Positions 1-13,145 of a stretch of DNA of 64,000 nt are shown one piece after another. Source of the stretch: Variovorax boronicumulans (GTDB taxonomy: Bacteria; Pseudomonadota; Gammaproteobacteria; Burkholderiales; Burkholderiaceae_C); assembly GCF_007677875.1 (NCBI RefSeq), contig NZ_VEDO01000004.1, positions 248,001 to 312,000 of the forward strand, read 5' to 3'. Under the pieces are notes generated by a model. The model saw only the letters and a list, made by a program, of their open reading frames with translations. It did not search any database and was not told the DNA's origin. Within the stretch, counting starts at the first letter, position 1. Every line of letters begins with the position of its first letter. A program made the position numbers and the translations under genes.

Positions 1-95
1 CACGCGCTGCGGCGGCCAGCGCCTACAGCCCCTGGCACGTGGACACCCGATCCTGCGTTTGCGCGGTGTTGCGTGCGTTTCGGATGGAGGATGCG

Positions 96-344
96 ATGAA
101 GAAAGTGTTGTTGGCAACCGTCGCGGCGTTGAGCCTGGCCACCGCTTCTGCACAGGTCGGCAAGGCTGCCTCGGAGGCGACCGATGCCGCCAAGCACAAG
201 ATCGATCAAAAGCGTGCCGAGAGCGAGGCCGAAAAGAGCGGCCCGGTGGGCAAGGCCGTCAACAACTTGAAATCCGGCTACCACAAGAAGCAGTCGGAAC
301 GCTCGGCCAATCAGGCCAAGAAGGCCATCAAGAACGCCGGCTGA
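96..344 (+). CDS. Small secreted protein, unknown function
   Basis: Encodes 82 residues. I chose the ATG at 96 because it has a GGAGG ribosome site at 86-90 and gives a textbook signal peptide (MKK, hydrophobic core, cleavage near ATASA-Q). The mature part is short, Lys/Ala/Glu rich and probably helical, with no motif I recognise. It is likely periplasmic. A start at 39 would put a useless extension before the signal peptide. It converges on the EAL-HDOD gene, whose stop lies 22 bases away. The function is unknown. Confidence 0.7.
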   Translation: MKKVLLATVAALSLATASAQVGKAASEATDAAKHKIDQKRAESEAEKSGPVGKAVNNLKSGYHKKQSERSANQAKKAIKNAG

Positions 345-366
345 TCCGGCGCGCAGCGTGCTGGCT

Positions 367-1620
367 TCAGGCCGTCTCGGCCCAGGCCAGCGCCTGCAAG
401 TGCGCCATGTTCACCTGCCGGCTTGACAGCGCCAGCGCATTGGCGACGCGCGCGAACACCGCATCGTCGCCGCGTTCGCAGGCCTCGGTGAGCTCGAGGA
501 AGGGCGCGTACAGGCCGCGGCGGTGCAGCAGCGCATCGACCACCGGCTCGGGCAGAGCCACCGATTCCAGCGCCTTGGCCATTGGCACGCCCAGCATGCT
601 GTCCAGCAGCGAGAACACGCCCACCGTGAAAGCGTTGTCGCATTCTTCCGGCGACAGCAGCTCGGCCGTCAGAAGCTCCATGAGGCGGCCGCGCACCACC
701 GCAGTCTGGCCGATGGCAGGTGGTGGGCCGCCGCTGCGCGAGGTGCTCAGGAGCAACCCCGCCCAGCGCAACAGCTTGTGCATGCCCAGGATCATCACGG
801 CGTGGCGGAACGAGGTGATCTCGCAATTCAATCCGAAGCCAGAGGCGTTGATGAAACGCAGCAGGTTGAACGACAGGGTGGGGTCGCGCTTGAGCAGATC
901 TTCCAACTCGGCCGCGTCGGCCTGGCTGCGCACCAGGTTGACGAGCCGCAGGATGGTCGCCTGCGATGGCCGGATGGTCAGGGCCTTGACCATGGTCGGC
1001 TTGGCGAACCAGTACCCCTGGAACAGCTTGACCCCGTAGCCCGCCAGCAGCTTGTGCTGCTCGCCGGTTTCCACCTTCTCGGCGACCAGTTGGGCGGTGG
1101 TGTTGCTGCGGGCGAACTGCACGAACGCTTCGACCTTGTCGCTGGACAGCACCATGAGGTCCAGCTTGATGTACGCAGCCAGGGGACGCCAGGGCGCGTA
1201 GCCGCGCGTCAGCACGCTGTGGTTGAAGGCAAAACGAAAGCCTTCCTTGTGCAGCTTGCGCATGACCTCGGCCATCTTCGCGATGAGGGAGGGATCGTGC
1301 CCGGCCACTGGCGGCACCTCCAGCACCACTTTGTCCGGATGGATCAGCTCCAGGTGGCCCCCGGCCAGGCTTTCGTGCGTGCAGTTGATGAACACCAGCT
1401 TGTTGCCGACCAGTGTCTCGGTGTCGGCGAACGACAGCGCATTGAACAGCAGAGCGGCATCGCTGTCGGCCGTGTGCTGGCTTGGGGACGTCGAGCGGTC
1501 GAACAGTTCGTAGCCGAGCACCGTGCGTGTGTCGTCCACGATGGCCTGCCGCGCGATCACGACCTGGTTGTCATCGCCCGCGGGCTTCATCGGTGTCAGC
1601 GCGTCGGGAATGATGGACAT
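367..1620 (-). CDS. EAL-HDOD domain signalling protein (YuxH family), copy 1
   Basis: A 417-aa protein with an N-terminal EAL-like domain (about residues 15-215) and a C-terminal HDOD domain (about 215-400). The usual EAL signature is degenerate: the text reads GYELFDRS where an active phosphodiesterase has E-A/V-L, and most metal ligands of active EAL enzymes are not apparent. LFQGYWFAKP near residue 225 is typical of the YuxH family. By family knowledge such proteins are c-di-GMP-linked or purely protein-interaction regulators rather than active phosphodiesterases. The start at 1620 (MSIIPD) follows the family; the frame extends further upstream but with Pro-rich, non-conserved sequence. 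It lies 73 bases downstream of a paralog in the same direction. Confidence 0.85.
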   Translation of the reverse strand: MSIIPDALTPMKPAGDDNQVVIARQAIVDDTRTVLGYELFDRSTSPSQHTADSDAALLFNALSFADTETLVGNKLVFINCTHESLAGGHLELIHPDKVVLEVPPVAGHDPSLIAKMAEVMRKLHKEGFRFAFNHSVLTRGYAPWRPLAAYIKLDLMVLSSDKVEAFVQFARSNTTAQLVAEKVETGEQHKLLAGYGVKLFQGYWFAKPTMVKALTIRPSQATILRLVNLVRSQADAAELEDLLKRDPTLSFNLLRFINASGFGLNCEITSFRHAVMILGMHKLLRWAGLLLSTSRSGGPPPAIGQTAVVRGRLMELLTAELLSPEECDNAFTVGVFSLLDSMLGVPMAKALESVALPEPVVDALLHRRGLYAPFLELTEACERGDDAVFARVANALALSSRQVNMAHLQALAWAETA

Positions 1621-1693
1621 GGTGCAGGCTCCGTGCGGGCAGGCGGTTCTGGGCGGGGGACGGAATGCGTGGGCCGGTGGAGTGGGGTGCGGC

Positions 1694-2920
1694 TCACTCG
1701 ACCAGAGCGTCGGCCCAGGCCAGCGCATCCAGGTGCGCCAGGCTGACCTGGCGCTCGGTCAGGTGCAGAGCGGCCGTGGCGCGGCGGAAGGCCTCGGCAT
1801 CACCGGTTTCGCAGGCCTGCGCCAGTGCCAGCAGGTCGGCGTACGGCCCATTGCCGTGCAGCAGCGCGTCGACGATGGGTGGCTGCAGCGTCAGCAGGCC
1901 CACGGCCTGCTCCATGGGCATGCCCAGCATGGTGTCCAGCAGCGAGAACACACCGACCACGAAGGCAGCATCGCATTCCTCGGGCGACATGGACTCGGCC
2001 GCCAGCAGCTCCATGAGCCGGCCGCGCACCACGGCCGTGCTGCCCACCACCGGCGAGGCCGCGCCGGCCGCCGCCGTGGTCAGCAGCAGTGCGGCCCAGC
2101 GGAACAGTTTCTTCAGGCCCAACAGCATCACGGCCTGGCGGAACGAGGTGATCTCGCGCGTGAGCCCGAAGCCCGAGGAGTTGATCAGGCGCATCAGGTT
2201 GAAGCCCAGCATCGCGTCCTTCTTGAGCACCTGCTCGATCTCGTCGGTGCTGGCCTGGTTGCGCACCAGGTTGATGAGTTGGATCACGTTGGCCTGCGAG
2301 GGCGCGAGCAGGCGCGTCTTGATCAGGTCCGGCTTGGCGAACCAGTACCCCTGGAACAGCTCCACGCCGTAGCCGACCAACTGCTCGTATTGGGCGGCGG
2401 TTTCGGTCTTCTCGGCGATGAGCCGCGCGCCGGTGCGGGTCTGCGCAGCCTGGATCAGCTTGGGCAACAGCATCGGGTCGATGTCCGCGAGGTCCAGCTT
2501 GATGAAGTCGGCCAGCGGCTGCCAGCTGACATAAGCCGGCTCGAGCACCTGTTGGCTGAAGGCCAGGCGAAAACCCCGCTTGCGCAGCCCATGCAGCGCG
2601 TGCGAATGCGCTTCGATCTCGGCGGGCGCGTCGCCTGCGATGCCCTCGATCTCCAGCACCAGCCGTTCGGGCTGCACCAGATCCAGGTGGCCGCCGGCCA
2701 GGCTGTTGTGGGTGCTGTTGACGAAGATCGCGAACTGGCCGACCAGGGCCTCGCTGCCGGTATGCGCCAATGCGCTGAACACCAGTGCCACGTCGTGCGC
2801 AGGGGCGTGGGCGTCCGCAGGGTGGGAGCGGTCGAACAGCTCGTAGCCGAACACCGCGCGGCGCTTGTCCACGATGGGCTGGCGGGCGATCAGCATGGAC
2901 GCGGTATCGGCAACGGTCAT
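1694..2920 (-). CDS. EAL-HDOD domain signalling protein (YuxH family), copy 2
   Basis: A 408-aa paralog of the next gene downstream, with the same order: EAL-like (MLIARQPIVDKR, GYELFDRS, ELFQGYWFAKP) followed by HDOD with an SSGFGLTREITSFRQAV-type core. The EAL catalytic residues are again degenerate. The pair looks like a tandem duplication that has diverged, since the N-terminal 15-20 residues and the loops differ strongly. Start is MTVADTAS at 2920; an in-frame ATG at 2980 would add 20 residues. It is transcribed divergently from the DUF455 gene, so the promoter probably lies in 2921-3014. Confidence 0.85.
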   Translation of the reverse strand: MTVADTASMLIARQPIVDKRRAVFGYELFDRSHPADAHAPAHDVALVFSALAHTGSEALVGQFAIFVNSTHNSLAGGHLDLVQPERLVLEIEGIAGDAPAEIEAHSHALHGLRKRGFRLAFSQQVLEPAYVSWQPLADFIKLDLADIDPMLLPKLIQAAQTRTGARLIAEKTETAAQYEQLVGYGVELFQGYWFAKPDLIKTRLLAPSQANVIQLINLVRNQASTDEIEQVLKKDAMLGFNLMRLINSSGFGLTREITSFRQAVMLLGLKKLFRWAALLLTTAAAGAASPVVGSTAVVRGRLMELLAAESMSPEECDAAFVVGVFSLLDTMLGMPMEQAVGLLTLQPPIVDALLHGNGPYADLLALAQACETGDAEAFRRATAALHLTERQVSLAHLDALAWADALVE

Positions 2921-3014
2921 GGGGGCGTGGCGGTTCAACCAGAATGGAGTCTTGGCGAATTCTAGGGCGCTGCGTTTCATTCGTACGCCATCTCTTTCCA
3001 ATGGGCTCCGACAC

Positions 3015-3833
3015 TTGACCCAATCTCCGAACATCGCAGCCGGCCTGCGCCCCGCAGCGCTGGCCGCGCTGTGCGAAAGCGCGCCCGCCCGCAAGGCCAT
3101 GCTCGCGCGTGCGCTGGGCGATGGCCTGCCGCTGGACGCGCAGCAGCAGCTCGCGCCGCCGGCCGTGGTGCCAGGCCGGCCGGCGCAGCCCATGCTGGTG
3201 CCGCACCAGCAGCTCAAGCCGCGGCCGGTGCACACCCCCGCGGGCCGTGCCGTGCTGCTGCATGCGCTGGCCCACATCGAGTTCAATGCCATCAACCTGG
3301 CCTGCGACATCCTGTGGCGCTTTGAAGGACTGCCCGAGGCCTTCTACCGCGACTGGGCCCGCGTGGCGCGCGAGGAGGCCCTGCACTTCCAGCTGCTGGC
3401 CGCGCATCTGGCGGATTCGGGCCATGCGTACGGCGATTTCCCGGCGCACAACGGCCTGTGGGACATGGCCGAGAAGACGCAGGACGATCTGCTCGCGCGG
3501 CTGGCCCTGGTGCCGCGCACACTGGAGGCACGTGGCCTGGATGCCGCGCCGCCAATCCGGGCCAAGCTGGTGGCCGCGGGCGACCGGCGCGCGGGCGAAA
3601 TCCTGGACGTGATCCTGGCCGACGAGGTCGGCCACGTGGCCATCGGCAACCACTGGTACGGCTGGCTGTGCCGGGCGCGCGGGCTGGAGCCGGTTGCCAC
3701 CTACGCGGCGCTGGCACGCCGGTACGGCGCGCCGCGGCTCAAGGGGCCGTTCAACCTGGAGGCCCGGCGCGCGGCCGGCTTCAGCGAGGCTGAACTGGCC
3801 GCCCTGCAGCAGCCGGACGCCTCCCTACAATGA
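3015..3833 (+). CDS. DUF455 ferritin-like domain protein
   Basis: A 272-aa protein of the DUF455 family, predicted to form a ferritin-like helical bundle. The metal-ligand pattern is visible: HALAHIEFNAINLA, then AREEALHF, then ILADEVGHVAIGNHW, giving the expected Glu and His pairs on successive helices. The function is not established; a diiron oxidase-like role is an inference. I chose the TTG at 3015 because it gives the usual family length and no in-frame ATG lies close; longer upstream starts would run into the divergent EAL-HDOD gene. The last codons overlap a TACAAT box that probably serves the next gene. Confidence 0.8.
   Translation: MTQSPNIAAGLRPAALAALCESAPARKAMLARALGDGLPLDAQQQLAPPAVVPGRPAQPMLVPHQQLKPRPVHTPAGRAVLLHALAHIEFNAINLACDILWRFEGLPEAFYRDWARVAREEALHFQLLAAHLADSGHAYGDFPAHNGLWDMAEKTQDDLLARLALVPRTLEARGLDAAPPIRAKLVAAGDRRAGEILDVILADEVGHVAIGNHWYGWLCRARGLEPVATYAALARRYGAPRLKGPFNLEARRAAGFSEAELAALQQPDASLQ
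3826..3831 (+). promoter_or_regulatory. Candidate -10 box (TACAAT) for the gamma-carbonic-anhydrase-like gene
   Basis: TACAAT overlaps the end of the DUF455 gene and would place a transcript start near 3838, leaving a leader of about 22 bases containing the ribosome site of the gene at 3860. No good -35 hexamer is visible at 16-18 bases upstream, so support is moderate to weak. Confidence 0.35.
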
Positions 3834-3859
3834 CCCGGACACCACCACGAGGACGCAAG

Positions 3860-4384
3860 ATGGCTTTGTACGCATTGGATGAACGCACGCCGCAGGTGGC
3901 CGAGACCGCCTGGGTGGCCGAGAGCGCCCAGGTCATCGGCGGTGTGGCCCTGGGGCCGGACAGCAGCGTCTGGCCCGGCGTGGTGATTCGCGGCGACAGC
4001 GGGCCGATCTCGGTGGGCGAGGGCAGCAACATCCAGGACAACAGTGTGCTGCACGCCGACGAAGGCGTGCCCCTCACCATCGGCAGGCACGTCACCGTGG
4101 GCCACCAGGTCATGCTGCACGGCTGCACGGTGGGCGACGAGTCGCTGATCGGCATCGGCGCCGTCGTGCTCAACAACGCGAAGATCGGCCGCAACTGCCT
4201 GGTCGGCGCCGGCGCGCTCGTGACCGAGGGCAAGGAGTTCCCGGACGGCTCAATGATCGTCGGCAGTCCCGCCAAGGTGGTGCGGCAGCTGACGCCGGAG
4301 CAGATCGAGGGGCTGCGCCGCAGTGCGCGGCATTACATGGACAACGCCCGGCGCTACCGCGCGGGCCTGAGGAGGATCGGCTGA
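3860..4384 (+). CDS. Gamma-carbonic-anhydrase-like hexapeptide repeat protein (YrdA/PaaY type)
   Basis: A 174-aa left-handed beta-helix protein. Hexapeptide repeats run from about residue 20 to 140, with zinc-binding His candidates in the expected places (QDNSVLHADEG; VTVGHQVMLHGCTV) and the typical RGDSGPISVGEGSNIQDN stretch. Family members bind a metal and some have carbonic anhydrase activity; the physiological substrate of the YrdA/PaaY branch is uncertain. The start at 3860 is supported by an ACGAGGAC ribosome site just upstream; a start at 3830 would overlap the previous stop and lacks support. Hsp33 follows 76 bases later on the same strand. Confidence 0.85.
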   Translation: MALYALDERTPQVAETAWVAESAQVIGGVALGPDSSVWPGVVIRGDSGPISVGEGSNIQDNSVLHADEGVPLTIGRHVTVGHQVMLHGCTVGDESLIGIGAVVLNNAKIGRNCLVGAGALVTEGKEFPDGSMIVGSPAKVVRQLTPEQIEGLRRSARHYMDNARRYRAGLRRIG

Positions 4385-4460
4385 TGCGCGCCGTGCCGGG
4401 CCGCCCCAAACAAGCGCGCTCCCGCTCGGCGGGACAGGCCGCAGGCCGAAGGGTGCAGAA

Positions 4461-5459
4461 ATGACTGAACTGCGCAAGTTTCTGTTCGACGGCCTGCCGG
4501 TGCGTGGGGCCATCGTGCGCCTGACCGACGCCTGGCAGGAGGTGCTGCGCCGCCGCGCGTCCAACACCACGGCGGGCGCCTACCCTGCGCCCGTGCAGTC
4601 GCTGCTGGGCGAGATGACGGCAGCCGCCGTGCTGATGCAGTCCGGCATCCAGTTCGATGGTGCGCTGGTGCTCCAGGTGTTCGGCGACGGCCCGCTCAAG
4701 CTGGCGGTGGTGGAGGTGCAGTCCGACCTGCGCGTGCGCGCCACGGCCTCGCTGAACGGCGCGGTCGAGAACGGTGCCACCCTGTCGGAGCTCATCAACC
4801 AGAGCGGCCAGGGCCGCTGCGCGATCACGCTGGACCCCGCGCGCAAGCAGCCTGGTCAGCAGCCCTACCAGGGGGTGGTGGCGCTCAGCGACGCTGAGGG
4901 CCAGAGCTTCGAGCGCATGGCCGAGGTGCTGCAGCACTACATGCGCCACAGCGAGCAGCTGGACACCGTGCTGGTGCTGGCGGCCGACGCCCAGGTGGCG
5001 GCCGGCCTGCTGATCCAGCGCCTGCCCGTCAAGGGCGAGGCCAACCTGGCCGGCCAGGCCAGCGCGGGCGAGGATGCGGCGCAGGCCGACACGCAGGGCC
5101 AGAACGAGGACTTCAACCGCATCGCCCACCTGGCCAGCACGCTCAAGCGCGAGGAGTTGCTGACGCTGGACATCGACACCGTGCTGCGCCGGCTGTTCTG
5201 GGAAGAGCGCGTGCTGACCTTCTCGCCGCTCACGGGCGAAGCCGGCCCGCGCTTCGCCTGTACCTGCAGCCGTGAGCGCGTGACGCAGATGATCCGCGGC
5301 CTGGGCCAGGCCGAGGCCGAGTCCATCCTGGCCGAGCGCGGCGACATCGAAGTGGGGTGCGAGTTCTGCGGCCAGCAGTACCGCTTCGACGCGGTCGATG
5401 CGGCGCAGATCTTTGCGGCGCCAGGCTCGTTGCCGCCGGGCAGCCAGTCGGTTCAGTAG
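4461..5459 (+). CDS. hslO: Hsp33, redox-regulated chaperonin
   Basis: A 332-aa Hsp33. The C-terminal redox switch is intact: CTC near residue 270 and CEFC near residue 300, together the CxC...CxxC zinc site that releases zinc and activates the holdase on oxidation. The N-terminal domain shows FLFDGLPVRGAIVRL and the Gly-rich HSP33 core. It acts in the cytosol against oxidative protein unfolding. Residues about 200-225 contain an extra Ala/Glu-rich stretch. The stop overlaps by 7 bases the stop of the convergent nadR-like gene. Confidence 0.95.
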   Translation: MTELRKFLFDGLPVRGAIVRLTDAWQEVLRRRASNTTAGAYPAPVQSLLGEMTAAAVLMQSGIQFDGALVLQVFGDGPLKLAVVEVQSDLRVRATASLNGAVENGATLSELINQSGQGRCAITLDPARKQPGQQPYQGVVALSDAEGQSFERMAEVLQHYMRHSEQLDTVLVLAADAQVAAGLLIQRLPVKGEANLAGQASAGEDAAQADTQGQNEDFNRIAHLASTLKREELLTLDIDTVLRRLFWEERVLTFSPLTGEAGPRFACTCSRERVTQMIRGLGQAEAESILAERGDIEVGCEFCGQQYRFDAVDAAQIFAAPGSLPPGSQSVQ

Positions 5460-6100
5460 TCCTGCAGCCGGCGAAACAGCCGGTGCTCGCAGGCCGCGTC
5501 GCCATCGCAGGCGCAGCGCCAGCGGGCGGCCGTTGGCGCGTCGGGCAGCGCGCCCAAGCGGGCGGCAAGCACGGGCAGGGCGCGCAGCGCGCGCTCGGCG
5601 CGGGCGAGCCGCGCAGGGCCGTGGCCATAGACCACCTGGAAAGGCAGGCCGGCGCGGTCCAGCGCTGCGCGCACCAGCGCGTCCACGGGCGCCTGTACCT
5701 GCGGACCGTCGCGCTGGATGCCGTCGGCCACCCAGGGCAGGTCCAGGCCCATGACCAGGGTCAGGGCGTAGCTGCGCTGGTGCTCCAGCGCGAACGGGTA
5801 CAGCGTGCGGTCGCCGAACAGCAGGTCGCTGTAGACGGCGACCATGAGCGGCGTGGTATCGGCGATGAGCAGCTCCGGGGCCTTGGCGGCCGCGCTGGCG
5901 ATCGCAGCGGCGTGTGCGCGGGCGATGCCGTCCTGTTCTTCGGCGCGCGGCGTGCGGCCGGCGTCCAGGCACCACTGGCGCAGCAATTCGGGCACCAGCT
6001 CAACGGCGAGGCCGCGCGCGGTGAGCGATTGCGCCAGCGCCTGCGACAGCGCCGTCTTGCCGCTGCTCTCGGCGCCGAGCAGCGCGATGCGGGTGGTCAC
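5453..6100 (-). CDS. NadR-like ribosylnicotinamide kinase domain protein
   Basis: A 215-aa P-loop protein (Walker A GAESSGKT at about residues 8-15) resembling the C-terminal kinase domain of NadR, without the HTH or adenylyltransferase domains. Expected role: phosphorylation of imported nicotinamide riboside to NMN. Start is GTG at 6100: it overlaps the pnuC stop in a GTGA arrangement, and an earlier start would read into pnuC. Coupling to pnuC strongly supports nicotinamide riboside salvage. The C-terminus holds three Cys in a short Trp/Arg/Asp-rich tail (CACDGDAAC) that is not part of the kinase fold I know. Confidence 0.8.
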   Translation of the reverse strand: MTTRIALLGAESSGKTALSQALAQSLTARGLAVELVPELLRQWCLDAGRTPRAEEQDGIARAHAAAIASAAAKAPELLIADTTPLMVAVYSDLLFGDRTLYPFALEHQRSYALTLVMGLDLPWVADGIQRDGPQVQAPVDALVRAALDRAGLPFQVVYGHGPARLARAERALRALPVLAARLGALPDAPTAARWRCACDGDAACEHRLFRRLQDY

Positions 6101-6744
6101 GGGGTGCTCGGGACGGCCGCCACGAGCCGGCGTTTCCAGGCCTGCCAACCCAGCCAGCTCAGCCCAATGAACAGCGCGTAGAGCAACGTGGTCAGCCACA
6201 GGCCCTTATAGGCGAACAGCCCCACGCTGACGGTGTTGACGACCAGCCAGACCAGCCAGTTCTCGATGTACTTGCGGCCCAGCAGGTACTGGCCGACCAG
6301 GCTCACGGCCGTGGGGAAGGCGTCCCACCAGGGCACGTCGGTGTCGGTGAAGCGCATCAGGAACAGCGCCACCAGCGGCCACAGCACGGCGCAGGCCGCC
6401 ACCACGGCCCAGCAGCCCGCCGCCGACAGGCGCGCCACGCGCAGCGCCGAGCCATCGGGCCGGTGCCCGCGCAGCCAGTTGAACCAGCCCCACAAGGCGA
6501 CGCTGGCGAAGAAGATCTGCAGCGCGGCGTCGCCATAGAGCTTGCTGCGCGAAAAGAGGCCGAAATAGAGCAGCGAACTCACGGCGGCCAATGGCCAGCC
6601 CCAGTGCCGCTCACGGATGTTGAAGCCCACCATGGCCAGCGCCAGCAGCACGGCCAGGATCTCCAGCCAGCTGCTGGCCACGCCCCACAGCGTGAAGGCC
6701 GGCTCCAGCAGCCACAGCCAGGCGGCGATCAGGGGCTCGGGCAT
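6097..6744 (-). CDS. pnuC: Nicotinamide riboside transporter PnuC
   Basis: A 215-aa inner membrane protein with about seven hydrophobic segments. The PnuC signature is visible: Trp-rich NWLRG in the first half and GRKYIENWLVWLVVN in the second, which line the substrate path in known PnuC structures. It imports nicotinamide riboside by facilitated diffusion, with trapping by the kinase encoded immediately downstream. The start codon directly abuts the ftsB stop (6745-6747), so it is probably co-transcribed with eno and ftsB. Confidence 0.92.
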   Translation of the reverse strand: MPEPLIAAWLWLLEPAFTLWGVASSWLEILAVLLALAMVGFNIRERHWGWPLAAVSSLLYFGLFSRSKLYGDAALQIFFASVALWGWFNWLRGHRPDGSALRVARLSAAGCWAVVAACAVLWPLVALFLMRFTDTDVPWWDAFPTAVSLVGQYLLGRKYIENWLVWLVVNTVSVGLFAYKGLWLTTLLYALFIGLSWLGWQAWKRRLVAAVPSTP

Positions 6745-7020
6745 TCAGCGCGTGAGCTGCACGAACAGTTCGTTGGGCTTGACCATGCCCAGCTCGCCGC
6801 GGGCCTTTTCTTCCACCATCTCCAGGCCGTCCTTGAGGTCGGCGACCTCGGCCGCGAGCCGGTCGTTGACCGCCTGGGCCTTGGCGTTGGCGGCCTGCTG
6901 GTCAATCAGCCGCTCTTGCAGCTCGGCCACATTGGAGATGCTGCCGCGGCCGAACCAGAGCTGGGCGTGCACGACGGCCAGCAGCACCAGCAGCACGGCC
7001 GGAACGAAGCGCGAGCCCAT
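6745..7020 (-). CDS. ftsB: Cell division protein FtsB
   Basis: A 91-aa bitopic protein: short cytoplasmic N-terminus, one membrane helix (about residues 5-20), then a periplasmic coiled coil (residues 27-70) ending in GELGMVKPNELFVQ, the conserved FtsB tail that contacts FtsL/FtsQ. It belongs to the FtsQLB divisome complex. It sits 37 bases after eno, the usual gene order in proteobacteria, and directly abuts pnuC. Confidence 0.93.
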   Translation of the reverse strand: MGSRFVPAVLLVLLAVVHAQLWFGRGSISNVAELQERLIDQQAANAKAQAVNDRLAAEVADLKDGLEMVEEKARGELGMVKPNELFVQLTR

Positions 7021-7057
7021 GGGAACGGCGACGGCAGCAGAGGTGGGAGCGGGACGC

Positions 7058-8675
<1,618 letters not shown>

Positions 8676-8702
8676 GCGGTCGGTTCTTTCGGTGGTGGTC
8701 GG

Positions 8703-11760
<3,058 letters not shown>

Positions 11761-11761
<1 letters not shown>

Positions 11762-12093
11762 TGCCCTCGCCCTACGACACACCGCCCGATGGCGACTTTG
11801 CGCGCTACATCGAGGAACTGACCCGGCCGCAGCCCCCGGCCGCTGCGCCTGCGCCCAAACGCCCTCCGCGCACGCCCGTGCCCAAGGCCATTCCCACGGC
11901 CGCCAAGCCCTTCGCCCCGCTGCGCCAGGTGGCGCAGGGCGCGCTGTTCGTGTACGTCGCCTGGCTCCTGCTGTCTTCGGCCTTACCGCTGCTCGCGCCC
12001 TGGGGCGGGTTGGTCGGCCTGGCCTACCTCGTCTTCGCCTTTCTGCGCTTGCGCCACCTGCCATGGCGCAAGCTGCTCCAGCCCAAACCATGA
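11761..12093 (+). CDS. Small membrane protein, unknown
   Basis: A 110-aa protein starting at an ATG that overlaps the coaBC stop (TGATG) and ending in an ATGA overlap with dut, so it is translationally coupled on both sides. The N-terminal half is Pro/Ala/Lys rich and probably disordered and cytoplasmic; the C-terminal half has two hydrophobic segments (about 60-75 and 78-93) followed by a basic tail. No family recognised. The tight coupling argues it is real. Confidence 0.65.
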
Positions 12094-12536
12094 ACATCGA
12101 CGTCAAGATCCTCGACCCCCGCATGGCCGAACAGCTGCCGGCCTATGCCACGCCGGGCAGTGCCGGCCTGGACCTGCGCGCCTGCCTGGACGCGCCGCTG
12201 CTGCTGGCGCCCGGCGCCTGGGAACTGGTGCCCACCGGCATCGCCATCCACCTGGCCGACCCCGGCTATGCCGCCATGATCCTGCCGCGCTCGGGCCTGG
12301 GCCACAAGCACGGCATCGTGCTCGGCAACCTCGTGGGATTGATTGACAGCGACTACCAGGGCCAGCTCATGGTCAGCGCCTGGAACCGCAGCAGCACGGC
12401 CTACACCGTGCAGCCGCTGGAGCGCATCGCGCAACTCGTGGTGGTGCCGGTGGTGCAGGCGAAGTTCAACATCGTGCAGGACTTCGAAGCCTCCGCCCGA
12501 GGGGCAGGCGGCTACGGGTCCACCGGGACCGCCTGA
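12090..12536 (+). CDS. dut: dUTP diphosphatase
   Basis: A 148-aa trimeric dUTPase hydrolysing dUTP to dUMP and pyrophosphate. All five motifs are present in order: [32 protein letters not shown] with the catalytic Asp, [11 protein letters not shown], and the Gly-rich tail [10 protein letters not shown]. It starts inside the preceding stop (ATGA) and ends 16 bases from the stop of the convergent slyD-like gene. The neighbourhood with coaBC is classical. Confidence 0.96.
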   Translation: MNIDVKILDPRMAEQLPAYATPGSAGLDLRACLDAPLLLAPGAWELVPTGIAIHLADPGYAAMILPRSGLGHKHGIVLGNLVGLIDSDYQGQLMVSAWNRSSTAYTVQPLERIAQLVVVPVVQAKFNIVQDFEASARGAGGYGSTGTA

Positions 12537-12552
12537 GCTGCGGCGCAGCGCT

Positions 12553-13077
12553 TCAGTGCAGGGTGTCGTTGCCGGGCACCGGCACCTGCACCTTGAAGAA
12601 GCCCGTGCCGGCCGTGCCGCGGCCGATCTCGTCCTCGGTCGCCTCGCGCACGGCGTTGACTGTCAGCGACAGGCGCAGCGCGATGCCGGCCAGCGGGTGG
12701 TTGCCGTCCAGCACCACATGCTCGGGGTAGATCTCCGTCACCGTGTACATGCGGTCGCGCGGGATACCCGCCGACAGGCCCTGGGGCAAGGCCGTGCCCT
12801 CGAAGCTCATGCCTTCCTCGAGCACGTCGGGGAACAGCGCGCGCGGCTCCAGGAAGATCAGCTCTTCGTTGAAGTCGCCGAAGGCGTCCTCGGGTTCCAG
12901 GTGCAGGTGCAGCTGGTCGCCGGCCACATGGCCCTGCAAGGCCTCCTCGACCTTGGCCAGCAGGTCGTCGCCGCCGACCAGGAATTCCACGGGGTCGCTC
13001 AGCACGTCCAGGTCTTCGCCCAGCGTGTCCTTGAGGGTCCAGGTCAGCGCCACGACGCATTGGGGGATGATTTCCAT
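12553..13077 (-). CDS. SlyD-type FKBP peptidyl-prolyl isomerase
   Basis: A 174-aa FKBP-fold protein of the SlyD/SlpA group. Visible marks: an N-terminal FKBP strand followed by an inserted-flap (IF) chaperone region (about 70-130), and DGNHPLAGIALRLSLTV, the NHPLAG motif of SlyD. It lacks the long His/Cys-rich metal tail of E. coli SlyD and ends NDTLH, so a metallochaperone role is less likely. Start MEIIPQ at 13077 fits the family. Divergent from the RoxA-like gene 68 bases away. Confidence 0.85.
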   Translation of the reverse strand: MEIIPQCVVALTWTLKDTLGEDLDVLSDPVEFLVGGDDLLAKVEEALQGHVAGDQLHLHLEPEDAFGDFNEELIFLEPRALFPDVLEEGMSFEGTALPQGLSAGIPRDRMYTVTEIYPEHVVLDGNHPLAGIALRLSLTVNAVREATEDEIGRGTAGTGFFKVQVPVPGNDTLH

Positions 13078-13145
13078 GGAAGAATTGTCGCAGCTTCGCC
13101 CCGCCGGCATCCGCGCGGGGCGATGGCGTTTTTGCACAGGACTCC

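Noticed and set aside
1-95. Gene fragment at the left edge
   Set aside because: No reading frame with recognisable protein content; probably promoter or intergenic DNA for the small secreted protein.
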